Shown here one piece after another: positions 12,398 to 24,360 of a stretch of 60,000 bases of DNA; the first letter of the stretch is position 1, and each line of letters opens with the position of its first letter. Both the position numbers and the translations under genes were made by a program. Source of the DNA: Takakia lepidozioides (taxonomy: Eukaryota > Streptophyta > Takakiopsida > Takakiales > Takakiaceae); NCBI GenBank assembly GCA_030704615.1, contig CM060732.1, forward strand, positions 48,033,053-48,093,052, in the 5' to 3' direction. The notes under the pieces are model-generated. The model had not been told where the DNA came from. It saw nothing but the letters and a program-made list of their open reading frames with translations, and did not search any database.

Positions 12398-15300
12398 TGT
12401 GTATGAAAAGGGAGTCAGTTATTGTTCGTGGATGGGATAATATCCGGAACTAATGTGTCGTTGTTGGTGGACACAGGGGAGCGTCGCACTCCTCCATGAC
12501 ACCGACAACGGCACAAAAGCTGGGACTCCCGACAAGTGACGTGGGGGCCTCTATTGAGGTGCGTTCTGCCAAAGGAGAACCACAGTTGGCGACAAGATTG
12601 GCGTTTGATGTTCCTCTTCAACTGGGGAGTTGGGAGGGACGTGAGAAAACTTCACCATCTGCGAGATCGATGGAGTGGATCTCATTTTGGGGATGACCTT
12701 TTTGAGCAAATCCGGAGTGGTCATAGATGGCCGCAAGAGAGTAGTCACGCTGCCATGTGGGAATGGTGGCGAGGTCTTACGAGTGTCGGAAACGCCCAAA
12801 TCCGTGGGAGGGAGAATAAACCTTCTGTCAGCAAGGGAGTGGGCCGTGGAGGAGGCACACGAACCCCAGTTTTTGCTTTACATTAGAGAAGTGAAGGGAG
12901 AAGGCGATGGGGAGCCGAGCCCAGATTGGATCAAGGGGATTTTGGAGAGAAATACCAGGATGTGATGCCGGAGGATTTACCAAGCGGCTTGCCACCGCGA
13001 AGAGGAGTTGACCACAAGATTGAGGTGATACCGGGAATGGAACCGCCTGCCAAGGCACCTACCGGGTTGAGCCACAGGGAGTTGGTCGAGCTGAAGACTC
13101 AGCTCAAGGATCTAATGTCAAAGGGGTACATCCGGCCGAGTAAGTCACCTTACGGAGCCCCGGTGCTATTCGCAGACAAGAAGGATGGGACGCTGCGGAT
13201 GTGTGTCGATTACAGGGCTCTGAATAAGGTGACTATCAAAAACGGTACCCTTTGCCAAGGATCGACGACCTCTTCGATCGGTGGCAGGAGGAAGTATTTC
13301 AGCCGGATCAACTTGCGCTCCGGCTATCATCAAATTCGGGTGGCGGAAGGAGATGAGGAGAAGACCGCGCGCAGGACAAGGTATGGTTCATATGAGTTCT
13401 TGGTGATGCCTTTTGGGCTCACCAATGCACCAGCGACATTTAGCACGCTGATGAACAACCTTTTTCAGGAGGGTGGTTGGATGACTTTGTGATCGTGTAC
13501 ATCGACGACATCTTGGGTGTACTCGAAAACAAAGGAGGAGCACCTGGAGCACCTCAAAAGGGTGTTCCAAAAATTGCGAGAAGGGAAGCTGTATGCCCAA
13601 AGTTTCAAAGTGCGAATTGGGGTCACGAAAGTGGAGTTCTTGGGGCATGTGATTACACAGGATGGGATCAAAATGGATGACAGAAAGGTGAGGGCGATCT
13701 TGGACTGGGAGCCTCCGACTTCGGTCCCGGGAGTGCGATCCTTCCTAGGACTCGCCTCCTATTACCGGAAGTATGTGAGAAATTTCGCCAAGATCGCGGG
13801 GGCCGCTGTCGGACCTTCTGTGTAAATCCAAAGTCTGGGTATGGAACACCTTTTGTGGCCAAGCTTTTGCTGAATTGAAGCAGCGGATGGCGGAAGCTCC
13901 AGTCTTGAAAATCCCGGAGTTCGATCGTCCATTTGAGATTCATACAGATGCGTCGGACTTCGCGATTGGGGGGTGTACTTATGCAAGATGGACGTCCAGT
14001 GGCTTACGAAAGTAAGAAACTGAATGAAGTGGAGCGACGGTGGCCGACGCACGAAAAAGAGATGAAGGCGGGTGGTGCATTGCCTTGAGCCTTGGCGCCA
14101 CTATGTTGGTTCCAACCCAGTGAAGGTGTTCACGGACAATGTCACAGTGAAGTATTTTGCCACGCAGCCCAAGTTGTCCCCAAAACAACTTAGGGTGGCA
14201 AGATACTTTGGCGTGTGTTCGACGTGGATATCCAGTACAAACCGGGACGGGACAATGTGGTGGCCGATGCTTTAAGTAGAAAGCAGCAGCTCCTGTTGGT
14301 GTACAGGGGCGAGACGGCGCTCCAAAGGAAGATCCGGAAAGCTTGCCGGAAGGATGAGCTAGCGAAGTCCGTGATGCAGGACTTGAGGATGGGGGTTAAA
14401 TCGCAGTTCCACTTGCAAAATGGACTGCTCCGGTATAAGCAAAAACGTATCTACGTGCCAAAGGGAGGGATCAGATATAGCCTCTTGAGAGAATGCCATG
14501 ATAGCCCGCTTGCGGGCCACGGCGGAGCCAAGCGCACTGCGGCACTCTTGAAGAAAGAGTATTTCTGGCCCAAACTGAGGGAGGAGGCAGAGGAGTATGT
14601 CAAGACATGCACCACATGCCAACAAAACCGGAGCGAGTACAAAAAGCAAAGGGGGCTGTTACAACCCTTGCCGATTCCAGAGGGGACTTGGGAAAGCGTC
14701 TCGATGGATTTCATGACTGCTATGCCGCTGTCAAAAGGATTCGACGCAATCATGGTGGTGGTGGAATAGGTTCAGTAAAATGGGCCATTTCATCCCCACC
14801 AAGGAGAGGAGACGGCAACGGCGCAGGAGACAGGGCGACTTAATTTCGCCCACGTCTTAAAGCAACATGGAGTCCCGAAGGATATTGTCTCGGACCGCGA
14901 TCCAAAGTTTACGAGTAAATTCAAGACGGCACTTTGGAAGAAGATGGGGACGAGGCTGAAGATGAGCACCGCCTTCCGACCTACGACCGACGGCCAAACA
15001 GAAAGAGTGAATTCCGTAGTGAAGCAGATCTTGCGGAATTACGTGTCGGCAGACCAAACAGACTGGGTGGAACACTTAGACGCGGCAGAGTTCTGTTATA
15101 ATAACACAAAACACTCCGCAACTGGAGTTTCCCCTTTCGTATTGGTCTATGGAAAAGCACCTCTGGTGCCGACAAGTTGGGCCGCCCAGGACGTTGAGGG
15201 ACCGCAGTAGCGGCGTACTGGAAGAACGCGAGCGTTTGTTGAAGCTCGCAAAGTACAACATTGCCAAAGCTAGGAAACGATATGAAAGGCAGGCGAATCG

Positions 15301-15775
15301 GAAGCGGAGGGAAGTGAAGTTTGAGGCAGGCACGGAGGTCTGGTTGAACATCAAGAATTTCCCACTACCTCCGGAAGTGAGCCCGAAGTTCGTGCCTCCG
15401 TATGCGGGACCCTTTTGCATTCAGAAGGTTATGAATGAGGATGTGTATGAATTGGAGCTCCCGGCAAATAGCAAAGTGCACCCAGTATTCCATGTCTCCC
15501 TTTTGAAGCCTTACTTCAAAGACGAAGCACGTCCGAATCGGCATCAAGTGTTGCGTCCGCCACCTATGCTGTTGGATCATGAAAATGAACCTGAGTACGA
15601 GGTGGAGGCAATATTTAAGTCGAGGAGGTTCAAGAACCGAGAAACGGAGTATCTCGTCAAATGGAAGGGCTATCATCATGTGGAGGCATCTTGGGTGCGT
15701 GCCTCAGAAATGGGAAACGCGTCTGAGGCGGTTGCAGCTTTCGAAGGGCGACCTCAAAAGCGGAAGAAGCGTTGA
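12398..15775 (+). pseudogene. Chromovirus pol: PR-RT-RNase H-integrase-chromodomain (inverted)
   Basis: Domains in order on the plus strand: aspartic protease with the DTG-type active site near 12465; reverse transcriptase from about 12926 to 13800, with conserved blocks [25 protein letters not shown] and YIDDI near 13500; RNase H from about 13910 to 14280, with a DAS block and a GRDNVVADALSR end; integrase with an H-H-C-C zinc region (14490-14630), a D-x-n-FTSKF block near 14895 and a TTDGQTERVN block near 14985; then a C-terminal chromodomain (about 15590-15760) with YEVEAI, YLVKWKGY and ASWV. The chromodomain places it among chromoviruses. Several frameshifts split the frame (for example near 12500-12600, 13240-13300, 13490-13520, 13820-13980 and 14770-14850), so it is not functional. 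It lies opposite to its own gag because of the inversion. Confidence 0.9.
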
Positions 15776-16680
15776 TGGGGACATCAACCTTGGAGCGTGG
15801 GGGAGGAAATGCATGCTTAGCCGGTTTAGCTAGCTTAGGAATCTGATTGCAAAAACTTGTATTGTACAAAACGTGCTATAAATGAAATGGATTCCAAATG
15901 TTGTGTGTCCTATTTTGTTTGGAATGGAGATGCATGGTATGGTTGGCTAGTGTGTAGAATGCATGCTAGCTTATAAAAGTGGGAGAGGTAAATTGGGTTA
16001 ATCGTGTGTTTGCGTAGTGCCGAAATCGGGTGACCCCCATCCAAGGGGCAAGGAAACTTGCGCCTTCTTTGGGAGTTCACATGCTAGTGCGCACCTGGCG
16101 CGTGCGCGTTACTATAACTGCGCTACCGAGGGGGTTGCCTTGTAGTACGGGCTAACGCGGAAGCTACGTGCTTCCGTTCACGTACTATAATCGTGTAGCC
16201 TCGAGACGAAGTCGTAGTGCGGCTTCGACGTGTTCCCGTACCTCAGGCCAACATTCCAAGGCGGACCCAATTGCAGTGATTGGGGCGCACGGTTGGTTCA
16301 AGGTTATCTTCCTAGTCAAAGAGGGTTCCAGGTGAACCCTTGCTCAAGGTGATGCCAAAAGCGGCATCATGAGCGATCGCAAGCAATGTTGTTGCAGTAA
16401 GGCGATTCGATCCTCGGGGAGGATCGTTCCTTGGCCTTGAAGTAGGCCAAGAAGAGTGCACTGGGAGGAGCTGAAGAGGCTCCACCCTTGGCCGGGATTT
16501 GGAAGAAGTCGGCCGAACTAGCTAGTGGAGAGTAGAGTCAAGTGTGGGGTTTGGTTCTTTGCCATGGGACGCCATGGTACGGAAACAAACTCCTTGATGT
16601 GGGACGCCACAACTTGGATGTTCGTTTCTACAAAATAGACAAGTCGATGAGGACATCGACTCCCTGTGGGTAGGGGTGTG
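15776..16680 (+). other. Chromovirus region between pol stop and 3' LTR
   Basis: About 900 bp of non-coding sequence lie between the pol stop and the start of the LTR at 16681. A purine run (GTGGGGGAGG) lies just after the pol stop near 15800. A second G-rich run lies directly before the LTR (about 16660-16680) and is the better candidate for the polypurine tract. No gene is seen. Confidence 0.55.
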
Positions 16681-16902
16681 TGTCGCGGCCCTTTGCCTTG
16701 AGGGTGAGGGGGGTCGGGACACATGAGGGGCTGCCCTTGTGGTGGGGGCACTGGCAGCAATAGGTATGGGGGGCTGAAGCACCCTTGAGTGCCCAAGGCA
16801 CTCAAGGAGGCGAAGGCGCTCACTAGGTGGAGCCCCGCACACCAGGTTGCGGTGGGGGTGGCTCCACAAGGGGTGGTGGTAGCTTAGCGGGACTTAGTGG
16901 GG
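16681..16902 (+). repeat. Inverted fragment of the 3' LTR (U3 start)
   Basis: This begins with TGTCGCGGCC and matches the reverse complement of 18665-18886, the U3 end of the left LTR, with few differences. The match stops at 16902 and gag begins at 16903, so this is the second inversion breakpoint. Together with 12002-12397 it accounts for all of the 3' LTR except about 110 bp (equivalent to 18555-18664). Confidence 0.88.
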
Positions 16903-18103
16903 CCAGTTTCCTGATACAACTCACAAGAAAATTTGCCTACCTTGCAAGTCCTGGTGACCACCACTTCCACCAAGCGACTGATTGTATCTTCTCTTCCGAC
17001 AGCTCCGTGGTCGCCCGAGTCATATTCAATTGTCGGGGCTTCGTGCACTTCTTGGCCATGTGCCCGGGCTCCCCGCAATTGAAACACACTCCATCAAAGG
17101 TCGCCTTCTGTCCGCCATAAGCCGCTCCACCCGCTTTTCCTTTCGAAGCACCGGGTGCCGCCTTGACGTGTGAAGGCCCTCCCTTCGATTTCCACGTGCC
17201 ATTGTCGCCGCGTGGCCTATCCCACTTCTTTTCCGGTCGGAAGGAGTCACCTTCCCGCCGGGTCTTCTTGTGGTCAGCTCCGTACGGCCTTGTCTCTCAC
17301 CCCTAGGGACATCCGAGAAACATTCAGCCCTCTCAATTGCCTCGTTCAAAGTCTTGGGTGGCTTCTCCTCCAACTTCCGTCTGGCCCATGGGGCCAGTCC
17401 CGCCACAAAGTTGAAGACCATTTCTGGTTCTGCCATGTCCGCGACTTCGAGCAACAGCACATTGAAAGCCTGGACATACCCCGAATGTCATCTGTTTGCT
17501 TCAAATTCCTCATCTTGTCCCGGGCAAGCCAGGACGCGTTGAGGGGCACAAACTGTCTCTTCATCAATTCCTTGAACCCACTCCAGTTCAAGGTTTCCGG
17601 GCTTGGACCTCGGTCGTGAAGGCGTTTCTGCCACCATTGTTGAGCATAGCCCCTCAGATAGGTGGGAGCCACTTCCACCCGATCCTCGTCACTCAACTTG
17701 GCCGCCCGGAAGTACTGCTCTAGCTCCAGAGCCAGGTGTTGAGTGCCTTCCGATTTCGGACGCCCTCGAAGGTGCCGGGTTCCTTAGGCTTCACCTTAAA
17801 CTTTGCCTTAGTGGAAGTGGCATTAGCCGCCTTCAACACGTCTTTCAACGTCTCGCCAAACTGCGCCAACAACCCTTCCCAAAAGGCTGCCGGCATGGGA
17901 GGCATCTCTTGGTTTGTCGGAGCTCTCAAGGATTCCTCGGGCTCCGACTCCTCGGATTCTCCCGCTCTTGAGCGGCCTCGTTTTCGGAAACATGCATCGC
18001 TTCCTCAAACGGCCGCCTCGGTGACACGTCGCCCCCCATCGGGCTCACCGGGATCATCATCTTTTGGGCCGTTCCGCTTTCGCTTCGGCTTGCCCGACCC
18101 CAT
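16903..18103 (-). pseudogene. Chromovirus gag (frameshifted)
   Basis: The start codon at 18103 follows the primer-binding site by about 40 bp and opens a basic N-terminus (MGSGKPKRKR). Further in, the capsid-type retrotransposon gag domain is visible (YLRGYAQQWWQKRL, about 17640). A basic stretch and a CCHC zinc-knuckle region follow near 17040-17090. The reading alternates between frames at least three times, so no intact Gag is encoded. The frame ends in the word YQETG at the inversion breakpoint. Confidence 0.85.
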
Positions 18104-18144
18104 GATGAGGCCAATCCCAAGGACAATCGCGTACTGAACTCTAA

Positions 18145-18156
18145 GCTCTGATACCA
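18145..18156 (-). other. Primer-binding site, initiator tRNA-Met type
   Basis: On the minus strand TGGTATCAGAGC lies two bases after the LTR terminus CGCGACA. It is complementary to the 3' end of plant initiator tRNA-Met, the usual primer of plant gypsy and copia elements. Its position fixes the true orientation of the element as minus. Confidence 0.9.
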
Positions 18157-18158
18157 AG

Positions 18159-18886
18159 TGTCGCGCATCTCACTTCGGTAAGCTCCCCTCTCAAGTCATA
18201 GTTACTCGCTTTGATGCGCGCGCCTGACTTCCAACCTGGCCGCCGGGCCAACTTGGAGCTTTGGCTGCCCACCGGGGCATAACGGTCCCCCTTTGTTCTC
18301 CCAAAGAACCCTCCACCTATTTGGAACCAGCGGGAATTCCCTTGGTAGTTGGCAGTCCGGAACAGCTCCCCACTCTTTGGTCGCTTTCCGGCTCGCTCGC
18401 TTACTCACTAGTTTTTGGTCACCAACGGGCTTGCACCGTTCTCGGGGTTACACTCCCTATATATACTTCTGTAGCTGTCCGCGGGGGTTTCACAACCAGC
18501 CATGCCATTTTATGGCGAACCACCACGAAAACCCTCGACTCCCGGCGATGAGTCGCGGTGAGTTTTGGCCCACTCACCACGGCCCCTATGGACCGTGATG
18601 AGTCCCAAGACTCCCCACGACTCCCACCACAAGGTCTCCGCCCCCATGGTGAGTCGTATGCCACCCCCACTAAGTCCCGCTAAGCTACCACCACCCCTTG
18701 TGGAGCCACCCCCACCGCAACCCGGTGTGCGGGGCTCCACCTAGTGAGCGCCTTCGCCTCCTTGAGTGCCTTGGGCACTCAAGGGTGCTTCAGCCCCCCA
18801 TACCTATCGCTGCCGCTACCCCCACCACAGGGGCAGCCCCTCATGTGTCCCGACCTCCCCTACCCTCAAGGCAAAGGGCCGCGACA
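18159..18886 (-). repeat. Left (5') LTR of the chromovirus, complete
   Basis: A 728-bp LTR with TG...CA ends and 7-bp inverted terminal words TGTCGCG/CGCGACA. Its two ends are matched by 12002-12397 and, inverted, by 16681-16902. A TATATATA-like stretch on the plus strand near 18458 would fall within U3/R. The flanking GTGAG (18887-18891) is the target duplication. Confidence 0.9.
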
Positions 18887-18891
18887 GTGAG

Positions 18892-19189
18892 GGCACCTTC
18901 TTCGACGACCTATTTCAGCCTGATTTGCCTCTCATCAGACTCGGCCTTGAGATGCATATTGAATTCTGTAAGTTAGTTTGGGTGGATCTGTGGTAGTTTG
19001 GAGTGACTTTGACAAGTAATTGCCGATGTGGCAGCAAGGGAAGTATCCAAAAACAGATAACAGAGATGAGGAGAAGCTTTGGTTTGTAGACAGGCAGGGA
19101 TAACTAAAGGACCAGGGGTAGAGGTCCAGATTTATCCAAGATGGCCGGATTTCAAATACGAGATCACTTCTGATTCCTGTGGATCAATA
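18892..19189 (+). pseudogene. PDF-motif (OSB-like) gene relic, left half
   Basis: This is one copy of a dispersed family whose consensus encodes a block like W-x-EYFxDPSQWWDNRGKKVN and a second block PRGPDFK...LW...W-V-DGQLE. The two blocks, interrupted by an intron, resemble the PDF motif of plant organellar single-stranded DNA-binding (OSB) proteins. The family assignment is an inference from motif memory. This copy is degenerate. It is cut at 19189 by the CACTA element and resumes at 25114. Its left edge carries the gypsy target site. Confidence 0.5.
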
Positions 19190-19218
19190 CACTACAACAG
19201 ATGAGCGTTTTTATGACT
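19190..19218 (+). repeat. Left terminal inverted repeat of CACTA element 1
   Basis: CACTACAACAGATGAGCG followed by TTTTTATGACT. It is complementary to 25082-25110 with about five mismatches. Confidence 0.88.
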
Positions 19219-20031
19219 GCACATATGACTATTTTTTCAGTCCTATATGCGTTCATGACTACATCACTCTGTAGTGAAAAAAACCCTGTCATAGCGACTA
19301 GTCTTTAAGACTGCATTTTGCAAGTCATAGCCGTGACTGCGTGCGTGGCACCTGGAGTCATGCATAAGAGAGTGATGTAGTTACAACTCTATGACTTACA
19401 TACGACTAACTATATGACTACATTATCTGATGAGCGTTGCCTACATGGAGAGGCTTTAGATGAACACGTGCACCACTGCGCAAGCGACACGTCACAACAC
19501 CTGTTGCACTTCAGATGTGACATGTGGCACTTAGACATAATATATGACTAGCATATATGGCAGGGTTTATGCCACGTGTCATCAAGAATGTCTCTGAAAA
19601 TAATTTAATAGTTATATTTGTAATTTTAAATTCTTAAATTTATATTTTATTTTTGAAAACAGGGGATAGCAGCTTGGAAAATTTTAAATGGTATTATTGT
19701 TTAATTTAATAATGTTATACAAAATAAAAATAGATTAAATGATTTAAACTCTTCATTACATGGTGAAATTCTGATATAAAAACAGAATGGACCCCTCTTG
19801 CATACTAGCAACCACAAGGACATTCAAAATAGACAAGTACAGGGAAATACACGTCGTGTAAATTATATTACAAAAATCCAAACGAGACCAATGTCCCAAT
19901 GGACACCTCAAAGGCCACAAGGTCCAAAAATCCATGCCTAAAAAGGTCTAGTAAGCAAAAAATAAGCAAGCCCACACATGGGCTGAATTGCTGAATTGTT
20001 TGTTCTGGTGCTATTAGAATCAAGGACCCTG

Positions 20032-20760
20032 TTAAACAGTGCAATACTTACTGCCGATTTGATAAGAGGGAAAAACAGGGTGAAATGTGTTGAAGAAGGT
20101 GCCTTGATTAACAGTGCCTGATTTGATCAATTGTGCTGCTGCTGCTGCGGCTTCCAGTTGACCATCTACCCATGCAGGTTTCTTGTACCTATCCTTCCAC
20201 ATGGAATCATAGGTAATATGGAGCTTGAAATCCGGCCCTCTTGGATGAATCTGGACCCACACATCTATCCCTGTTCCTTCAGCTATCCATGCCCTTGCAC
20301 AAATCATGCATACATCCTCGCCTTGCTGCTAGTAGCTGACAATGACAGCCTAGAATTGCTTGAGCAAACACCCCAACCCTACTTATCACACTAGTTCCTA
20401 TGCTGACTTGCGTCTGCTTCCAACAGACATTCACCTTTTGCCTCGATTGTTCCACCATTGACTGAGGTCGGGAACGTATTCATCCTAGAGCTTCTCCTCG
20501 AGTCTCTGTTATATATTTATTGATACTTTCCTGTCGACCACATTGGCAGTAACATGTCAAAATAACTCCAAAACTACCATAGATCCACCAACGAGCTAAC
20601 TTGCAGAATTCAATATTAAAATTTAGGGACGACTCTGATAGCAGGGGAAAACAAGGTGAAATATGTTGAAGAAGGTACCTTCATTAGCAGCGCCTTGTTT
20701 TATGAATTGTGCTGTTGCCGCTGCTGTCTCCACTTGACCATCTACCCACTTGTAGCCGCT
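20032..20760 (-). pseudogene. PDF-motif (OSB-like) relic joined to PPR array
   Basis: The minus frame 20307-20032 reads HPRGPDFKL, ITYDSMW, KKPAWVDGQLEAAAAAAQL and GTFFNTFHPVFPSYQ. The upstream block (20600-20400, minus) contains the degenerate WWDN-type half with stops. Its 5' neighbour on the same strand is the PPR array at 20761-23090, the same PPR-PDF association seen at 25842-26280 and 28262-29010. Frame breaks make it non-functional. Confidence 0.55.
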
Positions 20761-23090
20761 GTGAGCTATTGAAGAAGGTGCCCCCTTCCCCCATCATTTG
20801 ATCATAGGTCTCCATACCATGTCCCTGCTCTACATACCCTGCAAGCATCGCGTTCCATGACACCACATCTCGTTCAACCATAGTGTTGAAAACTCCCTTT
20901 TGCATCCTTAATGCACCCACATTTCGCATATATGTCCACCAGGGCAGTGTTCAGAATGACATCTGGTACAATTCCAGCTTTGATGATGTCACCATGGACC
21001 TCTTTCCTTTTTTCCAGAGGTCCCAGGCTTGCACACGCATCGCAAACACAAACAAACGTGATGTGGTTGGGCTTCAACCCTTCGCGCAACATTTGCTCAT
21101 AGGTCTCCAAAGCATTCCTACCACACCCATGCTTGGTAAATCCTGCCAACATTATATTCCACGTGATCAAAGATCATTGAGACTTTCTGTTGAAAACTTC
21201 GTGAGCATGCATGCATGATGCTCCTACACTTAACATACATGTTTGCTCCTGCACCCACATTTTGCATACATGTCCACCAGGGTATTGTTCAAAATGACAT
21301 TTGGTACAATTCCAGCCCTGATGATGTCGCCATGGACCTCTTTGCAAGCCCTTTTCCAGAGCTGCCATGGCTGTGTTCAGAATGACATTGGGTACAATTC
21401 CAGCTTTGATGATGTCACCATTCACCTCTTTGCCCTTTTCCAGGGCTGCCAAGCTTGCACAAGCATTGCGAGTGCACACAAACGTGATGTGGTCGGGCTT
21501 CACCCCTTCGCACATCATTTGCTCATACGTCTCCAAAGCCTCCATCCCGCGCCCCTGTTGTGCATTCACTGCGAGCATCGCACTCCACGACACCACATTT
21601 CGTTCAGCCATATTGTTGATCACTCCCTTTGCATCCTTGATGCTCCCACATTTGGCATACAAGTCCACCAGGGCAATGTTCAGGATCACATCTGGTATGA
21701 TTCCAGCTCTGACAATGTCGCCATGCACCTCTTTGCCCTTTTCCAGGGCTGCCAAGCTTGCACACGCACTGCAAATGCACACAAATGTGATGTGGTTGAG
21801 CTTCATCCCTTCACACATCATTTGCTCATACGTCTCCAAAGCCTCCATCCCGCGCCCCTGCTATGTATACCCAGCGAGCATCGCACTCCACGACACCACA
21901 TTTTGTTCAGCCATATTGTTGAACACTCCCTTTGCATCCTCGATGCTCCCACATTTGGCATACATGTCCACCAGGGCAGTGTTCAGGATCACATCTGGTA
22001 CGATTCCAGCTTTGACGATGTCACCATGCACCTCTTTGCCCTTTTCCAGGGCTACCAGGCTTGCACACGCACTGCAAATGCACACAAACGTGATGTGGTC
22101 GGGCTTCATCCCTTCACACATCATTTGCTCATACGTCTCCAAAGCCTCCATCTCGCGCCCCTGCTGTGTATACCTTGCGAGCATCGCACTCCACGACACC
22201 ACATTTCGTTCAGCCATATTGTTGAACACTCCCTTTGCATCCTCGATGCTCCCACATTTGGCATACATGTCCACCAGGGCAGTGTTCAGGATCACATCTG
22301 GTACGATTCGAGCTTTGACAATGTCACCATGCACCTCTTTGCCCTTTTCTAGGGCTGCCAGGCTTGCACACGCACTGCAAACGCACACAAACGTGATGTG
22401 GTCGGGCTTCATCCCTTCACAGAGCATCGCACTCCACGACACCACATTTTGTTCAGCCATATTGTTGAACACTCCCTTTGCATCCTCGATGCTCTCACAT
22501 TTGGCATACATGTCCACCAGGGCAGTGTTCAGGATCACATCTGGTACGATTCCAGCTTTGACAATGTCACCATGCACCTCTTTGCCCTTTTCCAGGGCTG
22601 CCAGGCTTGCACACACACTGCAAACGCACACAAACGTGATGTGGTCGGGCTTCACCCCTTCCCCCATCATTTGCTCATAGGTCTCCAAAGCATTCCTACC
22701 ACACCCATGCTTGGTAAATCCTCCCAACATTATATTCCACGTGATCAAAGATCATTGAGGCATTCTGTTGAACACTTGGTGAGCATCCATGATGCTCCCG
22801 CACTTAACATACATGTTGACAAGGGTGTTGAGGAGAAAAACATTTGGCGTGAATCCACTTTGGATAATGTGAGTTTGCACCTGCTTTTTAGCTTCCAGGC
22901 CTTTCATCTTGATGCACTTATGCAAGAGACAGACATACGTATCTGAATCTGCTGAAATGCCTCCTTGGTTTAAAGTCTGTAGAGCCTCTGTCAGTCTGCC
23001 TGCCTCACAAAGCATCTTCACATGCCCATGAGTGCCAGAAGAGACATTATGGAATCCCTCTCTTGATCCGCTTCCAGAAGTTGTGGTCAC
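20761..23090 (-). pseudogene. Tandemly amplified PPR (PLS-type) gene inside CACTA element
   Basis: The minus strand begins at 23090 with a PPR-like N-terminus (AGRLTEALQTL, SDTYVCLLHKC). About seven P-L-S triplets follow, each near 101 residues (303 bp), for example EGMKPDHITFVCVCSACA, KGKEVHGDIVKAGI, LVDMYAKCGSIEDAK and MAERNVVSWSAML. Neighbouring units are almost identical, pointing to recent unequal duplication; one unit (about 22420-22660) is shortened by about 60 bp. The frame stays open over long stretches (22748-21861, 21848-21174) and is broken only by single stops near 22750 and 21867, both one substitution from sense, plus a scrambled part near 21240-21360. It ends without an E or DYW domain in PDF sequence. 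PLS proteins normally edit organellar RNA, but this copy is probably dead. Confidence 0.8.
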
Positions 23091-23748
23091 GGTTCAGGTG
23101 CCTGGTTTTCACTACATGACTCCGGAAAGTTAGGGAGCATTGGTCAAACATTGTTGACCATGATGACAGGGATGGTTTATATGACTAGTGTGATATGTTT
23201 GACTACACGTGAACGACGTTTCATGGAATCTTATGACTCCATGACTGAAGATGGTTTCACAGCTCTATTTATACGACTACATCACTACACGTGTCATTTT
23301 GAAGGCACATATAATGCAAATGAGGTTGCCCATTAGGTTTAAAAAAATTAAAAAGTTGCTAATAAGGTTGCCCATTAGGGTAATCGTGAACAGAAAGGAG
23401 GGCTGGGACTTGGCGTTTTTTTTTGTCTCCTGCGCCACACCACATAGCCGAGGGATGGAACGCGATGATAGCAGGATATGCAGGGGCGTGGGATGGAGGC
23501 GTTGAGCAAATGATGCACGAAGGAGAAGAGGAGGAGGAGAGGAGATGAGGAGAAGCGAGCTCACCGTTCTTGGGAGAGTCAGCTTGGTCTTAGCAGGCGT
23601 GTTTCAATCTCTGACTACTCAGCTACGCCGTAGTGGTTCGATCTCACAGACCAATCCGACATTACCTGACTACAGACACAAGCAGCACACACAAGAGGTC
23701 TTTTTAGGTTGATGGTTGGTCAAATCCTCCATGGGTCAGGACAGGTCA

Positions 23749-24360
23749 AAGACAATGTGGTAGGGCACCTTCTTCTTCAACCTATTTCAGCCTGTGTTGC
23801 CCTCTCATCATACTCGGCCGCAAGATGCATATTGAATTCTGTAAGTTAGGTCGTTGGGTAGATCCGTGGTGGTTTGGAGTGACTTTGGCAAGTTACTGCC
23901 AGTGTGGCAGCAGGGAAGTATCCAAAAACATATAATAGAGGTGAGGAGAAGCTTTGGGGTGAACACTTTCCGACCCCAGTCAATGGTGGGACAATGGAGA
24001 CAAAAAGGCGAATGCCTGTTGGACTACAGAGAGAAGAAGATGCATTTCAGATTGTGATAAGTAGGGTTGGGGTGTTTCGTATGGTTGGGGTGTTTGTTGG
24101 TAGAATTCTAGGCTGTCAGAGGCATGGATAGCTGAAGGAGCAGGGATAGAGTGTGGGTCCAGATTCATCCAAGAGGGCTGGATTTCAAGCTCCACATTAC
24201 CTATGATTCCCTGTGGAAGGATAGCTACAAGAAACCTACATGGGTAGATGGTCAACTGGAAGCGGCAGCAGCAGTGGCACAATTGATAAGGTCAGGCACT
24301 TCTACTGAAGGCACCTCCTTCAGCACATTTCACCCTGTTTTTCCTTCTTATCCGTTTCTT
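23749..24360 (+). pseudogene. PDF-motif (OSB-like) relic, plus strand
   Basis: Here the consensus order of the family is clear. A leader (ACAATGTGGT...GGCACCTTCTTC) comes first, then KYPKT..., a frameshifted WWDN block near 23980, and finally HPRGLDFKL, ITYDSLWKDSYKKPTWVDGQLE and FHPVFPSY (24151-24350). The leader contains an empty version of the gypsy target site present at 12001/18887. Confidence 0.55.

Larger units (their letters stand above)
12002..18886 (-). mobile_element. Ty3/gypsy chromovirus with internal inversion
   Basis: The outer boundaries are TGTCGCG...CGCGACA, flanked by the 5-bp direct repeat GTGAG at 11997-12001 and 18887-18891, so this is one insertion. On the minus strand the order starts normally: 5' LTR (18886-18159), primer-binding site (18156-18145), gag (18103-16903). 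The segment 12398-16902 is then flipped: pol runs on the plus strand, followed by the start of the 3' LTR. The last part of the 3' LTR (12397-12002) is again in minus orientation. The gag frame ending at 16903 would continue into the protease region at 12398 if the segment were flipped back, which argues for a simple inversion. About 110 bp of the 3' LTR are missing at the other breakpoint. The coding regions contain several frameshifts and stops. Confidence 0.9.

Noticed and set aside
15776-15830. 3' LTR of the chromovirus starting right after pol at a TGCATGC word
   Set aside because: The left LTR matches 16681-16902, not 15810 onward, and the outer GTGAG duplication fixes the LTR ends.
21243-22946. 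Long plus-strand open frames (369 and 437 codons) opposite the PPR array
   Set aside because: They are antisense shadows of a 303-bp (multiple of three) repeat unit. The minus strand carries clear PPR motifs.
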